This document shows positions 51,489-59,988 of a stretch of DNA of 64,000 nt, in pieces. The DNA comes from Streptomyces melanogenes. Its GTDB lineage: Bacteria; Actinomycetota; Actinomycetes; Streptomycetales; Streptomycetaceae. The notes beneath the pieces were generated by a model. It was not told where the DNA came from. It made no database searches and saw only the letters and a program-made list of their open reading frames with translations. Where the stretch lies: NCBI RefSeq assembly GCF_014649795.1, contig NZ_BMTS01000002.1, forward strand, positions 310,001-374,000, given 5' to 3'. Position 1 is the first letter of the stretch. Each line of letters starts with the position of its first letter. A program made the position numbers and the translations under genes.

Positions 51489-51701
51489 TTCAAGGGCCGT
51501 CCACACTAGCGGGGAGGCCCACCGTCGACCCGCCTGCCCCCCGACGCGGCGGATCGTTGAGTAAGAGAGTGCCGAGGGGCGATAAACGATGGCTAAACGG
51601 CGTCGGCAACGGCTTGGACAGCTGCGCACACGGCCGCGGCGAAATCCCCGCACCCCGGCGAAAGGCCTCGTCAAAGGCCCGGCCCCAGTGAACCGTACCC
51701 G

Positions 51702-54668
51702 CTACGCCGCCGCCATCGGGCTCAGCAACTGCCGTACGTCCTTGGCTTCCGCCGCGCCCGTCGACTCGTAGATGGCCAGCGCCTCGCGCCAGCACGCGCG
51801 GGCCCGGTCGGCCTGGCCGAGCTGGTCCAGGGCGCGGCCCAGCGTCGTCAGGACGTTGCCGCGCATCCACTCGCCGCCGATGCAGCGCAGCGCCAGTGCC
51901 TGCTCCGCGTGCTGGGCGGCCCGCGCCGGGCGCCGCGCCGCGAAGTGGGCCTCGGCGATGCGGAAGTGCGTGGTGCCCTCCCACAGCCGCTGGCGGTTGT
52001 CCTGGAAGACCTGGAGGGCCTGGCCCAGTTGGGACAGCGCGTCGTCCAGGCGGCCCGCCCGGGTCAGCGCGATGCCCAGCGCGAAGCGGCCGTTGGCGAC
52101 CCGCAGGGCCAAGCCCATCTCGTTGAAGATGTCGAGCCCGCGCTGGGCGAGGTCGACCGCGCTCGCGGTGCGGCCCATGTTCACGTGGATCCGCGCCAGG
52201 TTGCACAGCGCGCTCGCCTCGCCCGGCCGGTTGCCGTCGGCGCGGTAGTTGTCGATAGCCTCCTTCAGGAAGCGCTCGCCGTCGGCGTGCCGGTTCTGGT
52301 AGAACGCGATGATCCCGCGGTCGTTGGGCGCGGCCCCGGCCGGCATCGGGTCGGCGGCCTCCTTGGCGAGCAGCGAGGAGAGCCGCGCCTCCTCGTCGGC
52401 CTGCTCGAAGCGGCCGGAGACCAGCAGCACGGTGGAGAGCGCGAGCCGGGCCCGCCCCTCGGCGCTGGCGTCGCCCCGCTCGTGCCCGGCGTCGCGCACG
52501 GCCACCGCGGTCGTCTCGTACTGCCGCGAGTTGGCCCCCGACTCGGCGAGGTCCTTCGCCGCCCACAGCAGGTCCACCGCGCGCCGCAGCAGCGCCGGGT
52601 CGCCCGCGCACTGGTGGACGCACGACAGCAGGCAGTTGGCCTCCGCGTACAGCCAGTCCACCGCCGCGTGCCCGTCGGCGAACGGCAGTCCCGGGTACTG
52701 GGTCGGCGCCAGGTGCTCCACCAGCCGGTCGCCGGGCCGCTCGATCGCGTACACCTTGGCGGCCGTGGCCAGATAGAAGTCCAGCAGTCGCGACATGGCC
52801 GCGGCCCGGCCGGACGGCGGGTCCTCGTCGCGCTCGGCGCACGCACGCGCGTAGAGCCGTACGAGATCGTGGTAGCGGTAGCGGCCGGGGGCCGCCGACT
52901 CCACCAGGCTGGTGTCGACGAGGGATTCGAGCAGGTCCTCGGTCTCCTGGAGCGGCAGGTCCAGTACGGCGGCGGCCGCGGCCAGCGAGATGTCCGAGCC
53001 GTCGGGCAGGCCGAGCAGCCGGAAGGCGCGGGCCTGGGCGGGCTCCAGCTGGCCGTAGCCGAGCTCGAAGGTGGCCTTGACCGCGAGGTCGCCCGCCTGG
53101 AGCTCGTCCAGGCGGCGCCGCTCGTCGGCGAGCTTGGCGGCGAGGAACGAGACGGTCCAGGTGGGACGCGAGGCCAGCCGGGAGGCGGCGATGCGGATCG
53201 CCAGCGGCAGGAAGCCGCAGGCGGCCACGACGTCGAGCGCCGACTGGCGCTCGGCGCTCACCCGCTCCTTGCCGACGATCTTCGTGAAGAGCTGGAGGGC
53301 CTCCTCCGGCGACATCACGTCCAGGTCGACCAGATACGCCCCGGCCAGGTCCAGCATCCGGATCCGGCTGGTGACCAGGGCGGCGCAGCCCGCCGTGCCG
53401 GGCAGCAGGGGGCGCACCTGGGCGGCATCGCGCGCGTTGTCGAGCAGGACCAGGACCCGGCGGCCGTCGAGCGTGGAGCGGAACAGGGCCGCGCGCTCCT
53501 CCAGCGAGTCGGGGATGGACGCGTCGGGCGTGCCGAGCGCCCGCAGGAAGGCGCCGAGCACCGCCTCCGGCTCGCAGGCGCGCGGTCCGGTGCCCTGGAG
53601 GTCCACGTACAGCTGGCCGTCGGGGAAGTGCGGGCGGGCCGCGTGGGCCACGTGCACGGCGAGCGTCGTCTTGCCCACGCCGCCGATCCCGGCGAGCGCG
53701 GAGACCGCCATGACGGTGGTGTCGGCGGCCGCGAGCCGCGCCGACAGTTCCTGGACGAAAGAGACGCGGCCGGTGAAATCGGGCACCGAGGCGGGAAGTT
53801 GGGCCGCCCGGACGGGGGCCGGGGCGGCGGGCGCCTCGGCGGGCCGGGCCAGGTCCTCGTCGGCCTGCAGGATCCGCTGCTGGAGGCGGGAGAGCTCGGG
53901 GCGCGGGTCGACGCCGAGCTCGTCGGCGAGCAGCCGACGGGTGTCCGCGTACACCGCGAGGGCCTCGGCCTGGCGGCCGCTGCGGTAGAGCGCGAGCATC
54001 AGCAGCTCCCGCAGCCGCTCGCGCAGCGGGTACGCGGCGGTGAGCGCGGTCAGTTCGGAGACGGCCTCGGCGTGGCACCCGGCGTCCAGCTCCATGTCGA
54101 GCCGCGCCTCGGTGAGCTGGAGGCGCCACTCGCTGAGCCGGGTCCGCTCGGTGTCGGCGTGCGGGCCGGGCACGTTGGCGAGCGGCTCGCCGGTCCACAG
54201 CGCGAGCGAGGCCTTCAGCAGCTCGCGCGCCCTGGCCTGGTCGCCGCCCGCGCGCGCCTTCTCGGCCTCGGCGGCCAGCTCCTGGGCGGTGGCGAGGTCG
54301 AGGACGCCCGCGGAGAGCCGGATCGCGTAGCCGCCCGCGTCGCTCACCAGGACGCCGGGACCCAGCGCCTTGCGCAGCCGCGAGGCGTACGTCCGTACCG
54401 CCGCCAGGGCCTGCGAGGGCGGTTCGTCGCCCCAGATGGCGTCGATCAGCTCGGCGGCGGTGGCCGTGCGGCCGTCGCGCAGCAGCAGCGCGGCGAGCAG
54501 GGCGCGCTGCTGCGGCGAGCCGGACGGCAGGACGTCGGCCCCGCGCCACGCGCGTACGCTTCCGAGCACGCCGAAGCGCAGGTCCGCGGTGTCCGCGGCC
54601 TGCCCGGCGTCCGCTGCCGGGACCGGAGCCCGCTGCTCCGGAATGCGCGGCTCGCCGTTTCGGTCCAT
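51702..54668 (-). CDS. afsR: global regulator AfsR (SARP-NB-ARC-TPR)
   Basis: A 988-residue regulator that is phosphorylated by AfsK and activates afsS and secondary metabolism. Domains in order: an OmpR-like SARP DNA-binding domain (about residues 28-105, FGVLGSVRAWRGADVLPSGS), a bacterial transcriptional activation domain (about 110-255, YRSGRQAEALAVYADTRRLL), an NB-ARC ATPase (about 300-560) with Walker A GIGGVGKTTLAVHV and Walker B RVLVLLDNARD, and a C-terminal TPR region. Length is close to S. coelicolor AfsR (993 residues). ATG at 54668 (MDRNGEPRIPEQ) has AGGGGG upstream; the frame to 54731 lacks support. Confidence 0.97.
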   Translation of the reverse strand: MDRNGEPRIPEQRAPVPAADAGQAADTADLRFGVLGSVRAWRGADVLPSGSPQQRALLAALLLRDGRTATAAELIDAIWGDEPPSQALAAVRTYASRLRKALGPGVLVSDAGGYAIRLSAGVLDLATAQELAAEAEKARAGGDQARARELLKASLALWTGEPLANVPGPHADTERTRLSEWRLQLTEARLDMELDAGCHAEAVSELTALTAAYPLRERLRELLMLALYRSGRQAEALAVYADTRRLLADELGVDPRPELSRLQQRILQADEDLARPAEAPAAPAPVRAAQLPASVPDFTGRVSFVQELSARLAAADTTVMAVSALAGIGGVGKTTLAVHVAHAARPHFPDGQLYVDLQGTGPRACEPEAVLGAFLRALGTPDASIPDSLEERAALFRSTLDGRRVLVLLDNARDAAQVRPLLPGTAGCAALVTSRIRMLDLAGAYLVDLDVMSPEEALQLFTKIVGKERVSAERQSALDVVAACGFLPLAIRIAASRLASRPTWTVSFLAAKLADERRRLDELQAGDLAVKATFELGYGQLEPAQARAFRLLGLPDGSDISLAAAAAVLDLPLQETEDLLESLVDTSLVESAAPGRYRYHDLVRLYARACAERDEDPPSGRAAAMSRLLDFYLATAAKVYAIERPGDRLVEHLAPTQYPGLPFADGHAAVDWLYAEANCLLSCVHQCAGDPALLRRAVDLLWAAKDLAESGANSRQYETTAVAVRDAGHERGDASAEGRARLALSTVLLVSGRFEQADEEARLSSLLAKEAADPMPAGAAPNDRGIIAFYQNRHADGERFLKEAIDNYRADGNRPGEASALCNLARIHVNMGRTASAVDLAQRGLDIFNEMGLALRVANGRFALGIALTRAGRLDDALSQLGQALQVFQDNRQRLWEGTTHFRIAEAHFAARRPARAAQHAEQALALRCIGGEWMRGNVLTTLGRALDQLGQADRARACWREALAIYESTGAAEAKDVRQLLSPMAAA

Positions 54669-54808
54669 AGCGACCCCCTGTGCCCCCGTAGCGCTGGTAA
54701 TGCCCGTGCCAGTCTGCCCTGTCCATGGCATGCGCGTCAGCTACGGGTGACGCTCCGCACAGGCCCTCTGCACACTTTCGTTACAGGTCACCGGCGCGTG
54801 TCCACGGC

Positions 54809-54829
54809 CCTGTCCGGCGGGCGGACAGG
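54809..54829. promoter_or_regulatory. dyad CCTGTCCG-n5-CGGACAGG upstream of afsR
   Basis: A perfect inverted repeat with eight-base arms, 141 bases upstream of the afsR start and 181 before the divergent amidohydrolase. It could be an operator for either gene. Confidence 0.45.
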
Positions 54830-54857
54830 CGTCACGGGGTGGGGAAGGAGGGGCGAA

Positions 54858-54901
54858 TGGCCGAGGAGTGACCGGTGGGTGGCCGAGGTGTGACCGGTGT
54901 A
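54858..54901. promoter_or_regulatory. 22-bp tandem direct repeat upstream of afsR
   Basis: Two consecutive 22-base units starting TGGCCGAGG(A/T)GTGACCGGTG, differing at three positions. The period equals about two DNA turns, as in binding sites for SARP or PhoP-like proteins. A third partial copy lies near 54930-54955. Confidence 0.45.
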
Positions 54902-54972
54902 CGGGTGGCGGGACGGCGAGGTTTGTCCGAGGCCGACCGGTGAAGTGGCCGAAGAGCGCCCCGCACGACTAG

Positions 54973-54987
54973 CTGACGGATCGTCAG
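54973..54987. promoter_or_regulatory. CTGAC-n5-GTCAG operator, site 11
   Basis: CTGACGGATCGTCAG, perfect half-sites, 22 bases before the ATG of the amidohydrolase at 55010. Confidence 0.7.
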
Positions 54988-55009
54988 TTCAGGTCTACCG
55001 TGAAGAGCC

Positions 55010-56254
55010 ATGGAGACCATGAAGACTGTGGAGACCGTGGAGAGCTTCCCGAGGATCATCTCGGTGGACGACCACACGGTGGAGCCGCCGCACGTCTGGC
55101 AGGACCGGCTCCCGTCGAAGTACCGGGACTCGGGCCCGCGCATCGTCCGCGCCCCCCTCAAGGAGATGACCTTCCTCGGCGGCAAGTTCGCGCCGGTCAT
55201 GGGTGCGCCGGGGGACGAGGGGCCGATCGGCGACTGGTGGGTGTACGAGGACCTGCACCGCCCGCTGACGCGCCTGGACACGGCGGTCGGGTACGCGCGG
55301 GACGAGATCCGCCTGGAAGTGATCACGTACGAGCAGATGCGGCCGGGTTCGTACAGCGTCCCGGAGCGGCTCGCGGACATGGACGTCAACCACGTCCAGT
55401 CGGCGCTGTGCTTCCCGACCTTCCCGCGCTTCTGCGGCCAGACGTTCACGGAGGCGGCGGACCGGGAGCTGGGGCTGCTGTCCGTGCGGGCGTACAACGA
55501 CTGGATGGTGGAGGAGTGGTGCGGCCCGGAGGCCGGGGGCCGCCTGATCCCCCTCACCCTGATCCCCCTCTGGGACGCGGAGCTCGCGGCGGCGGAGGTG
55601 CGTCGGAACGCGGCGCGGGGGGTGCGGGCGGTGGCCTTCTCCGAGATACCTCCGCACCTCGGTCTGCCGTCCATCCACACCGACTACTGGGATCCGTTCC
55701 TGGCGGCGTGCGACGAGACGGGGACGGTGATCGCGATGCACATCGGGTCGTCGTCGAAGATGCCCTCCACCTCGGCGGACGCGCCGCCGGCCGTCGGCTC
55801 CACCATCACCTTCGCCAACTGCTGCTTCTCGATGGTCGACTGGCTGATGAGCGGCAAGTTCGAGCGGTTCCCTGGGGTGCGGGTGATGTACGCGGAGGGG
55901 CAGATCGGGTGGATCCCCTACATCCTGGAGCGGGCGGACGTGGTGTGGGAGGAGAACCGGGCCTGGGGCGGCGTCGCGGACAAGGTCCACCGACCGCCGT
56001 CCGAGCTCTTCGCTGAGCACGTGTTCGGGTGCTTCTTCGATGACGCGTTCGGGTTGCGGAATCTGGGGGCGATTGGGGTGGGGAACGTCTTGTACGAGAC
56101 GGACTATCCGCATTCGGACTCTACGTGGCCGAAGTCCAAGGAGGTGGGGGAGGGGCAGATGGCGCATCTTCGGGGGGATGTGGTGGAGAGGATTGTGCGG
56201 GGCAATGCGATTGAGCTCCTGTCGCTGGGACCGGATGGCTTGTGGCGGGGCTGA
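55010..56254 (+). CDS. amidohydrolase-family metal-dependent hydrolase
   Basis: A 414-residue TIM-barrel protein of the amidohydrolase-2 (ACMSD-like) group. The first metal site is in ISVDDHTVEPPHVW, where a DDHTVE variant replaces HxH. A further metal-ligand region is AMHIGSSSKMPSTS, and the C-terminal aspartate segment is NVLYETDYPHSDSTWP. Such enzymes hydrolyse C-N or C-C bonds or decarboxylate. ATG at 55010 (METMKTVETVES) is close behind an operator; ATG at 55019 is an alternative. The 3' 200 bases are strongly G-rich before repeat R10. It belongs to the catabolic regulon, and the substrate is unknown. Confidence 0.87.
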   Translation: METMKTVETVESFPRIISVDDHTVEPPHVWQDRLPSKYRDSGPRIVRAPLKEMTFLGGKFAPVMGAPGDEGPIGDWWVYEDLHRPLTRLDTAVGYARDEIRLEVITYEQMRPGSYSVPERLADMDVNHVQSALCFPTFPRFCGQTFTEAADRELGLLSVRAYNDWMVEEWCGPEAGGRLIPLTLIPLWDAELAAAEVRRNAARGVRAVAFSEIPPHLGLPSIHTDYWDPFLAACDETGTVIAMHIGSSSKMPSTSADAPPAVGSTITFANCCFSMVDWLMSGKFERFPGVRVMYAEGQIGWIPYILERADVVWEENRAWGGVADKVHRPPSELFAEHVFGCFFDDAFGLRNLGAIGVGNVLYETDYPHSDSTWPKSKEVGEGQMAHLRGDVVERIVRGNAIELLSLGPDGLWRG

Positions 56255-56257
56255 TTT

Positions 56258-56445
56258 CCCCCCACCCCGCCCCTTCCCTAAAGCCCTCTGGCGGGCGGCC
56301 GGGTGCTTCGTCTGCGGGCCGTCCCCAACTGGTCGCGCAGTTCCCCGCGCCCCTAAGGATGCCGCTCCGCGGCAATCCCCGCTTTTAGGGGCGCGGGGAA
56401 CTGCGCGAGCAACCGGCCGCCGGGCCGCAGACGAACGCCTGGGCC
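56258..56445. repeat. modular mirror repeat, copy R10
   Basis: CCCCACCCCGCCCCTTCCCT, then core arms 56329-56354 and 56387-56408 (22 bases paired, then GAGCAACC). The spacer has GATGCCGCTCCGCGGCAAT. The flanks CGTCTGCGGGCCGT and GGCCGCAGACGAACG mirror each other. It lies between two plus-strand genes. Confidence 0.9.
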
Positions 56446-56495
56446 GCCCGGGCCGGCACCGTCTACGCGCTGCTGGGGTGAGTCCAGGGCCTTGT

Positions 56496-56510
56496 CTGAT
56501 GGGGCGTCAG
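56496..56510. promoter_or_regulatory. CTGAC-n5-GTCAG operator, site 12
   Basis: CTGATGGGGCGTCAG, one mismatch in the left half, 79 bases before the luciferase-like gene at 56590. Confidence 0.62.
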
Positions 56511-56539
56511 ATATCACGATGGGGCGGAGCCGTCCGGGA

Positions 56540-56554
56540 GTGACGAGGCGTCAG
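56540..56554. promoter_or_regulatory. CTGAC-n5-GTCAG operator, site 13
   Basis: GTGACGAGGCGTCAG, one mismatch at the first base, 35 bases before the start. Its centre is 44 bases from that of site 12. Confidence 0.58.
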
Positions 56555-56589
56555 GTCGGCGCCGAAGGCCCGGCGGCCAAGGAGGCCTC

Positions 56590-57540
56590 GTGGAGCCGTA
56601 CACGGACATACCCGGGGGGCCGCTCTCGTACGGGATGCAGCTCCCCATCCAGTCCCAGAGCACCCTCTACGCCGAACCCTGGGAAGCCGGCGCCACCCCG
56701 GACGACCTCGCCGAGATCGCGCGGGTCGCCGACCGCGCCGGCTTCCACTACCTCGCCACCTGCGACCACGTCGCCATCCCCCGAAGGCTCGCGGGCGCGA
56801 TGGGCACCACGTGGTACGACCCCGTCGCCACCCTCGCCTACCTCGCCGCCATCACCACCCGCACCCTCCTCCTCAGCCACGTCGCCGTCGTCGGCCTGCG
56901 CCACCCCCTCCTCACCGCCAAGCAGTACGCGACCCTCGACCACCTCAGCGGCGGCCGGCTGGTCCTCGGGGTGGGGGCCGGTCACGTACAGGAGGAGTTC
57001 GAGGTCCTCGGGGCGGACTTCGAGGGCCGGGGGGCCGTGCTCGACGAGACGATGGATGCGCTGCGGGCCGCGCTGGGGCCGGAGGAGTTCCCCGAGTTCC
57101 ACGGGGAGCGGTTCCGCTTCAGCGGCCTCGGGCAGCGGCCGCGGCCCGCCCAGGAGCGCGTGCCCATCTGGGTCGGTGGGTCCTCGCCCGCCGCCGTCCG
57201 GCGCGCCGCCCTGCGCGGCGACGGCTGGCTGCCACAGGGCGATCCCCGCGACAAACTGCCCCACCAGATCGCCCGGATCAGGGAGTTGAGGGAGAGGAAC
57301 GGCATCCAGGCGCCCTTCTGTGTCGGCGCCATCGCGGAGCCGCTGTACGTGGGCGAGGCCCGCTGGGACCTCGGGCGCCGCACCCTCAGCGGCAAGCCGG
57401 ACGCCCTCGCCGACTCCCTGCGCGAGTACGCCGCGCTCGGCGTCCACCAGGTCCAGTTGCGCTTTCGCTCGCGCGGCCGCGCCGAACTCATCGACCAGAT
57501 CGCGGCGTTCGCCGCCGACGTGGCGCCCCACCTCACCTAG
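56590..57540 (+). CDS. LLM-class F420-dependent oxidoreductase
   Basis: A 316-residue luciferase-like TIM-barrel oxidoreductase. HYLATCDHVAIPRR, RTLLLSHVAVVGLRHPLLTA, GGRLVLGVGAGHVQEEFEVL and the C-terminal VPIWVGGSSPAAVRRAALRG are the classic F420-type signatures. It would reduce or oxidise a substrate with F420H2/F420, or act with reduced FMN. GTG at 56590 has AAGGAGG four bases upstream. The SDR gene follows 11 bases later, so the two form an operon behind two operators. Confidence 0.9.
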   Translation: MEPYTDIPGGPLSYGMQLPIQSQSTLYAEPWEAGATPDDLAEIARVADRAGFHYLATCDHVAIPRRLAGAMGTTWYDPVATLAYLAAITTRTLLLSHVAVVGLRHPLLTAKQYATLDHLSGGRLVLGVGAGHVQEEFEVLGADFEGRGAVLDETMDALRAALGPEEFPEFHGERFRFSGLGQRPRPAQERVPIWVGGSSPAAVRRAALRGDGWLPQGDPRDKLPHQIARIRELRERNGIQAPFCVGAIAEPLYVGEARWDLGRRTLSGKPDALADSLREYAALGVHQVQLRFRSRGRAELIDQIAAFAADVAPHLT

Positions 57541-57551
57541 GGAGTACGGAC

Positions 57552-58337
57552 ATGGGCAAGCTGGACGGACGGGTCGTCCTCGTCACGGGCGCGGCGCGCG
57601 GGCAGGGCGAGCAGGAGGCGCGGCTCTTCGCGGCCGAGGGCGCCAAGGTGGTCCTCGCGGACGTGCTGGACGACCAGGGGGAGGCGGTGGCCAAGGAGCT
57701 GGGGGAGGAGTCGGCCCGGTTCGTGCACCTCGACGTCAGTAGGGAGGAGGAGTGGGTCGCCGCCGTCCGCCTCGCCAAACAGGCCTTCGGGCACCTCGAC
57801 GGGCTCGTCAACAACGCGGGCATCCTCCGCTTCAACGAACTCGTCGCCACCCCGCTGGCGGAGTTCCAGCAGATCATCCAGGTCAACCAGGTGGGCGCCT
57901 TCCTCGGCATCAAGCACGCGGCCCCCGAGATCGAGGCGGCCGGCGGCGGCACCATCGTCAACACCGCCTCGTACACCGCGCTCACGGGCATGGCGTACGT
58001 CGGCGCGTACGCCGCCACCAAGCACGCCATCCTCGGTCTCACCCGCGTCGCGGCGGTGGAGCTCGCGGCGAAGGGGATCCGGGTCAACGCGGTCTGCCCC
58101 GGCGCCGTGGACACCCCGATGACCAACCCGGCGGCCCTCGACCCGACGGCCGACCCCGAGGAGGCCAAGGAGGCGGTGGCCGAGCTGTACAAGCGGCTGG
58201 TGCCGCTGGGCCGGATCGGGCGGCCGGAGGAGGTCGCGGCGCTCGCGCTCTTCCTGACCAGCGAGGACTCCGCGTACATCACCGGCCAGCCGTTCGTGAT
58301 CGACGGGGGCTGGCTGGCCGGGGTGAGCCTTTTCTGA
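57552..58337 (+). CDS. SDR-family dehydrogenase (hydroxysteroid-type)
   Basis: A 261-residue short-chain dehydrogenase. The cofactor loop is VTGAARGQGEQEARLFAAEG (about residues 11-30), NNAGILRFNEL follows, the active site has the Ser of NTASYTALTG with YAATKHAI, and CPGAVDTPMT is the post-catalytic loop. The GQGEQEA variant and the overall length resemble 3-alpha/20-beta hydroxysteroid-type and mycofactocin-type SDRs. It follows the luciferase-like gene by 11 bases. Its likely task is oxidation of a ring or side-chain hydroxyl in the pathway. Confidence 0.9.
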   Translation: MGKLDGRVVLVTGAARGQGEQEARLFAAEGAKVVLADVLDDQGEAVAKELGEESARFVHLDVSREEEWVAAVRLAKQAFGHLDGLVNNAGILRFNELVATPLAEFQQIIQVNQVGAFLGIKHAAPEIEAAGGGTIVNTASYTALTGMAYVGAYAATKHAILGLTRVAAVELAAKGIRVNAVCPGAVDTPMTNPAALDPTADPEEAKEAVAELYKRLVPLGRIGRPEEVAALALFLTSEDSAYITGQPFVIDGGWLAGVSLF

Positions 58338-58366
58338 GTCATTCCTGAGCCGTTTCCGCGCTTCTT

Positions 58367-58381
58367 CTGACTCGGTGTCAG
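58367..58381. promoter_or_regulatory. CTGAC-n5-GTCAG operator, site 14
   Basis: CTGACTCGGTGTCAG, perfect half-sites, 30 bases after the SDR stop and 91 before the next start. Confidence 0.66.
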
Positions 58382-58430
58382 GTATTGACGACATCGGACG
58401 CCGGTGGAACAGTCGCCGTATCGCAGAGAT

Positions 58431-58445
58431 CTGACGATGTGTCAG
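58431..58445. promoter_or_regulatory. CTGAC-n5-GTCAG operator, site 15
   Basis: CTGACGATGTGTCAG, perfect half-sites, 27 bases before the TTG start at 58473. It pairs with site 14 at a centre distance of 64 bases. Confidence 0.7.
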
Positions 58446-58472
58446 AAACGTTGACAGGGACGGTGAACCTCC

Positions 58473-59600
58473 TTGGAATTCGGACTGTTTGTACAGGGAT
58501 ACGTGCCCGTGGCACGCTCGTCGGTCGACCCCCAGGCGGAGCACAAGGCGCTCATGGAGGAGACCGAATACGTCATCCAGGCGGACAAGTCCGGCTTCAA
58601 GTACGCCTGGGCCTCCGAGCACCACTTCCTGGAGGAGTACTCGCACCTGTCGGCGAACGAGGTCTTCCTCGGCTACCTCGCCCACGCGACCGAGCGGATC
58701 CACCTCGGCTCGGGCATCTTCAACCCGCTCGCGCCGGTCAACCACCCGGTCAAGGTCGCGGAGAAGGTCGCGATGCTCGACCACCTCAGCGAGGGGCGGT
58801 TCGAGTTCGGCTCCGGGCGGGGCGCGGGCTCCCACGAGATCCTCGGGTTCATGCCGGGCGTCACCGACATGAACCACACCAAGGAGATCTGGGAGGAGAC
58901 CATCGCGGAGTTCCCCAAGATGTGGCTCCAGGACGAGTACGTGGGGTTCCAGGGCAAGCACTGGTCGCTGCCGCCGCGCAAGGTCTTCCCCAAGCCGTAC
59001 GGGAAGTCGCACCCGGCGATGTGGTACGCCGCCGGGTCCCCGTCGTCGTACGCCATGGCCGCGAAGAAGGGCCTGGGCGTCCTCGGATTCTCCGTCCAGA
59101 AGGTCTCGGACATGGAGTGGGTCCTGGAGCAGTACAAGACGGCGATACGGGAGGCGGAGCCGATCTCCGACTTCGTCAACGACAACGTGATGGTGACGTC
59201 GACGGCGATCTGCGCGGAGACCCATGAGAAGGCGGTGGCCATCGCGGCGGCGGGCGGCCTGAACCGGCTCCAGTCGCTGGTGTTCCGCTACCACGACACG
59301 TTCCCGCGGCCCGAGGGCGTGCCGGAGTGGCCCGAGCTGCTGCCCGAATACACCACGGAGATCATCGAACTCCTCATCGCCGAGGAGCTGATGATCTGCG
59401 GTGATCCTGACGAGGTCACGCGGCAGTGCAAGCGGTGGGAGCAGGCGGGGGCGGACCAGCTGTCCTTCGGCCTGCCGATCGGTGTGCCCTACGAGGACAC
59501 GATGACGACGATCCGGCTGATCGGGGAGCATGTGATCCCGAAGATCGACACGGATCCGGTACACCGGACGACCCGTTTCCGCGAGGCCGCGGGCGGCTGA
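58473..59600 (+). CDS. LLM-class flavin-dependent oxidoreductase
   Basis: A 375-residue luciferase-like monooxygenase/oxidoreductase. WASEHHFLEEYSHLSANEVF (about residues 50-69), IHLGSGIFNPLAPVNHPVKV, EGRFEFGSGRGAGSHEILGF and MWYAAGSPSSYAMAAKKGLG are bacterial-luciferase signatures. It probably uses reduced FMN, for which the flavin reductase at 23475 is a candidate supplier. The start is a TTG at 58473, giving the expected strand MEFGLFVQGYVP; no better start exists downstream before conserved sequence. Two operators lie upstream. Confidence 0.9.
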   Translation: MEFGLFVQGYVPVARSSVDPQAEHKALMEETEYVIQADKSGFKYAWASEHHFLEEYSHLSANEVFLGYLAHATERIHLGSGIFNPLAPVNHPVKVAEKVAMLDHLSEGRFEFGSGRGAGSHEILGFMPGVTDMNHTKEIWEETIAEFPKMWLQDEYVGFQGKHWSLPPRKVFPKPYGKSHPAMWYAAGSPSSYAMAAKKGLGVLGFSVQKVSDMEWVLEQYKTAIREAEPISDFVNDNVMVTSTAICAETHEKAVAIAAAGGLNRLQSLVFRYHDTFPRPEGVPEWPELLPEYTTEIIELLIAEELMICGDPDEVTRQCKRWEQAGADQLSFGLPIGVPYEDTMTTIRLIGEHVIPKIDTDPVHRTTRFREAAGG

Positions 59601-59603
59601 GCG

Positions 59604-59850
59604 GAGTGTTCGGCTGCGGGTGAGTGGGTGGCTGGTCGCGCAGTTCCCCGCGCCCCTAAAAGCGCCCCTCCGGGCCGCCCCGGGGATTGCCGCGCAGCGG
59701 CATCTTAAGGGGCGCGGGGAACTGCGCGACCAGTTGGGGACAGCCCGCAGACGAACACGAACCCGGGGGTCCGGGGGCGCAGCCCCCGGGAACGCCACCT
59801 CCACCCCCACCCACCCCCGGAGGGTTTAGGTGAAGGGGCGGGGTGGGGCC
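59604..59850. repeat. modular mirror repeat, copy R11 (right-hand orientation)
   Basis: Perfect 26-base core arms at 59632-59657 and 59708-59733 with the inner hairpin module. To their right lie, in order, the reverse complements of modules seen on the left of other copies: CCGCAGACGAACACGAAC, GGTCCGGGGGCGCAGCCCCC, and at 59800-59850 the CCACCCCCGGAGGGTTTAGG and GGGGCGGGGTGGGG blocks. This copy shows that the whole element is built as a mirror. 59851-59988 holds no gene I can support. Confidence 0.9.
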
Positions 59851-59988
59851 AAACCAAGACGCGGGGCCGCGGCTTCCCGGGCCGTATACCCCGCCCACCC
59901 CGGCCGGAGGCCACCCGGCGGCGGCCCGCCGCGGGGCCTCCGGCCGGGGCACACCCACGCTCCGGAGGAACCGGAAGAGAGGGACACC

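Noticed and set aside
51909..54893. A 994-codon plus-strand frame opposite afsR
   Set aside because: It is the antisense shadow of afsR, with Arg/Gly/Val-biased composition and no recognisable domain.
58451..58479. TTGACA -35 box for the luciferase-like gene at 58473
   Set aside because: With a normal spacer the -10 hexamer would fall on the start codon, so the transcript would begin inside the gene.
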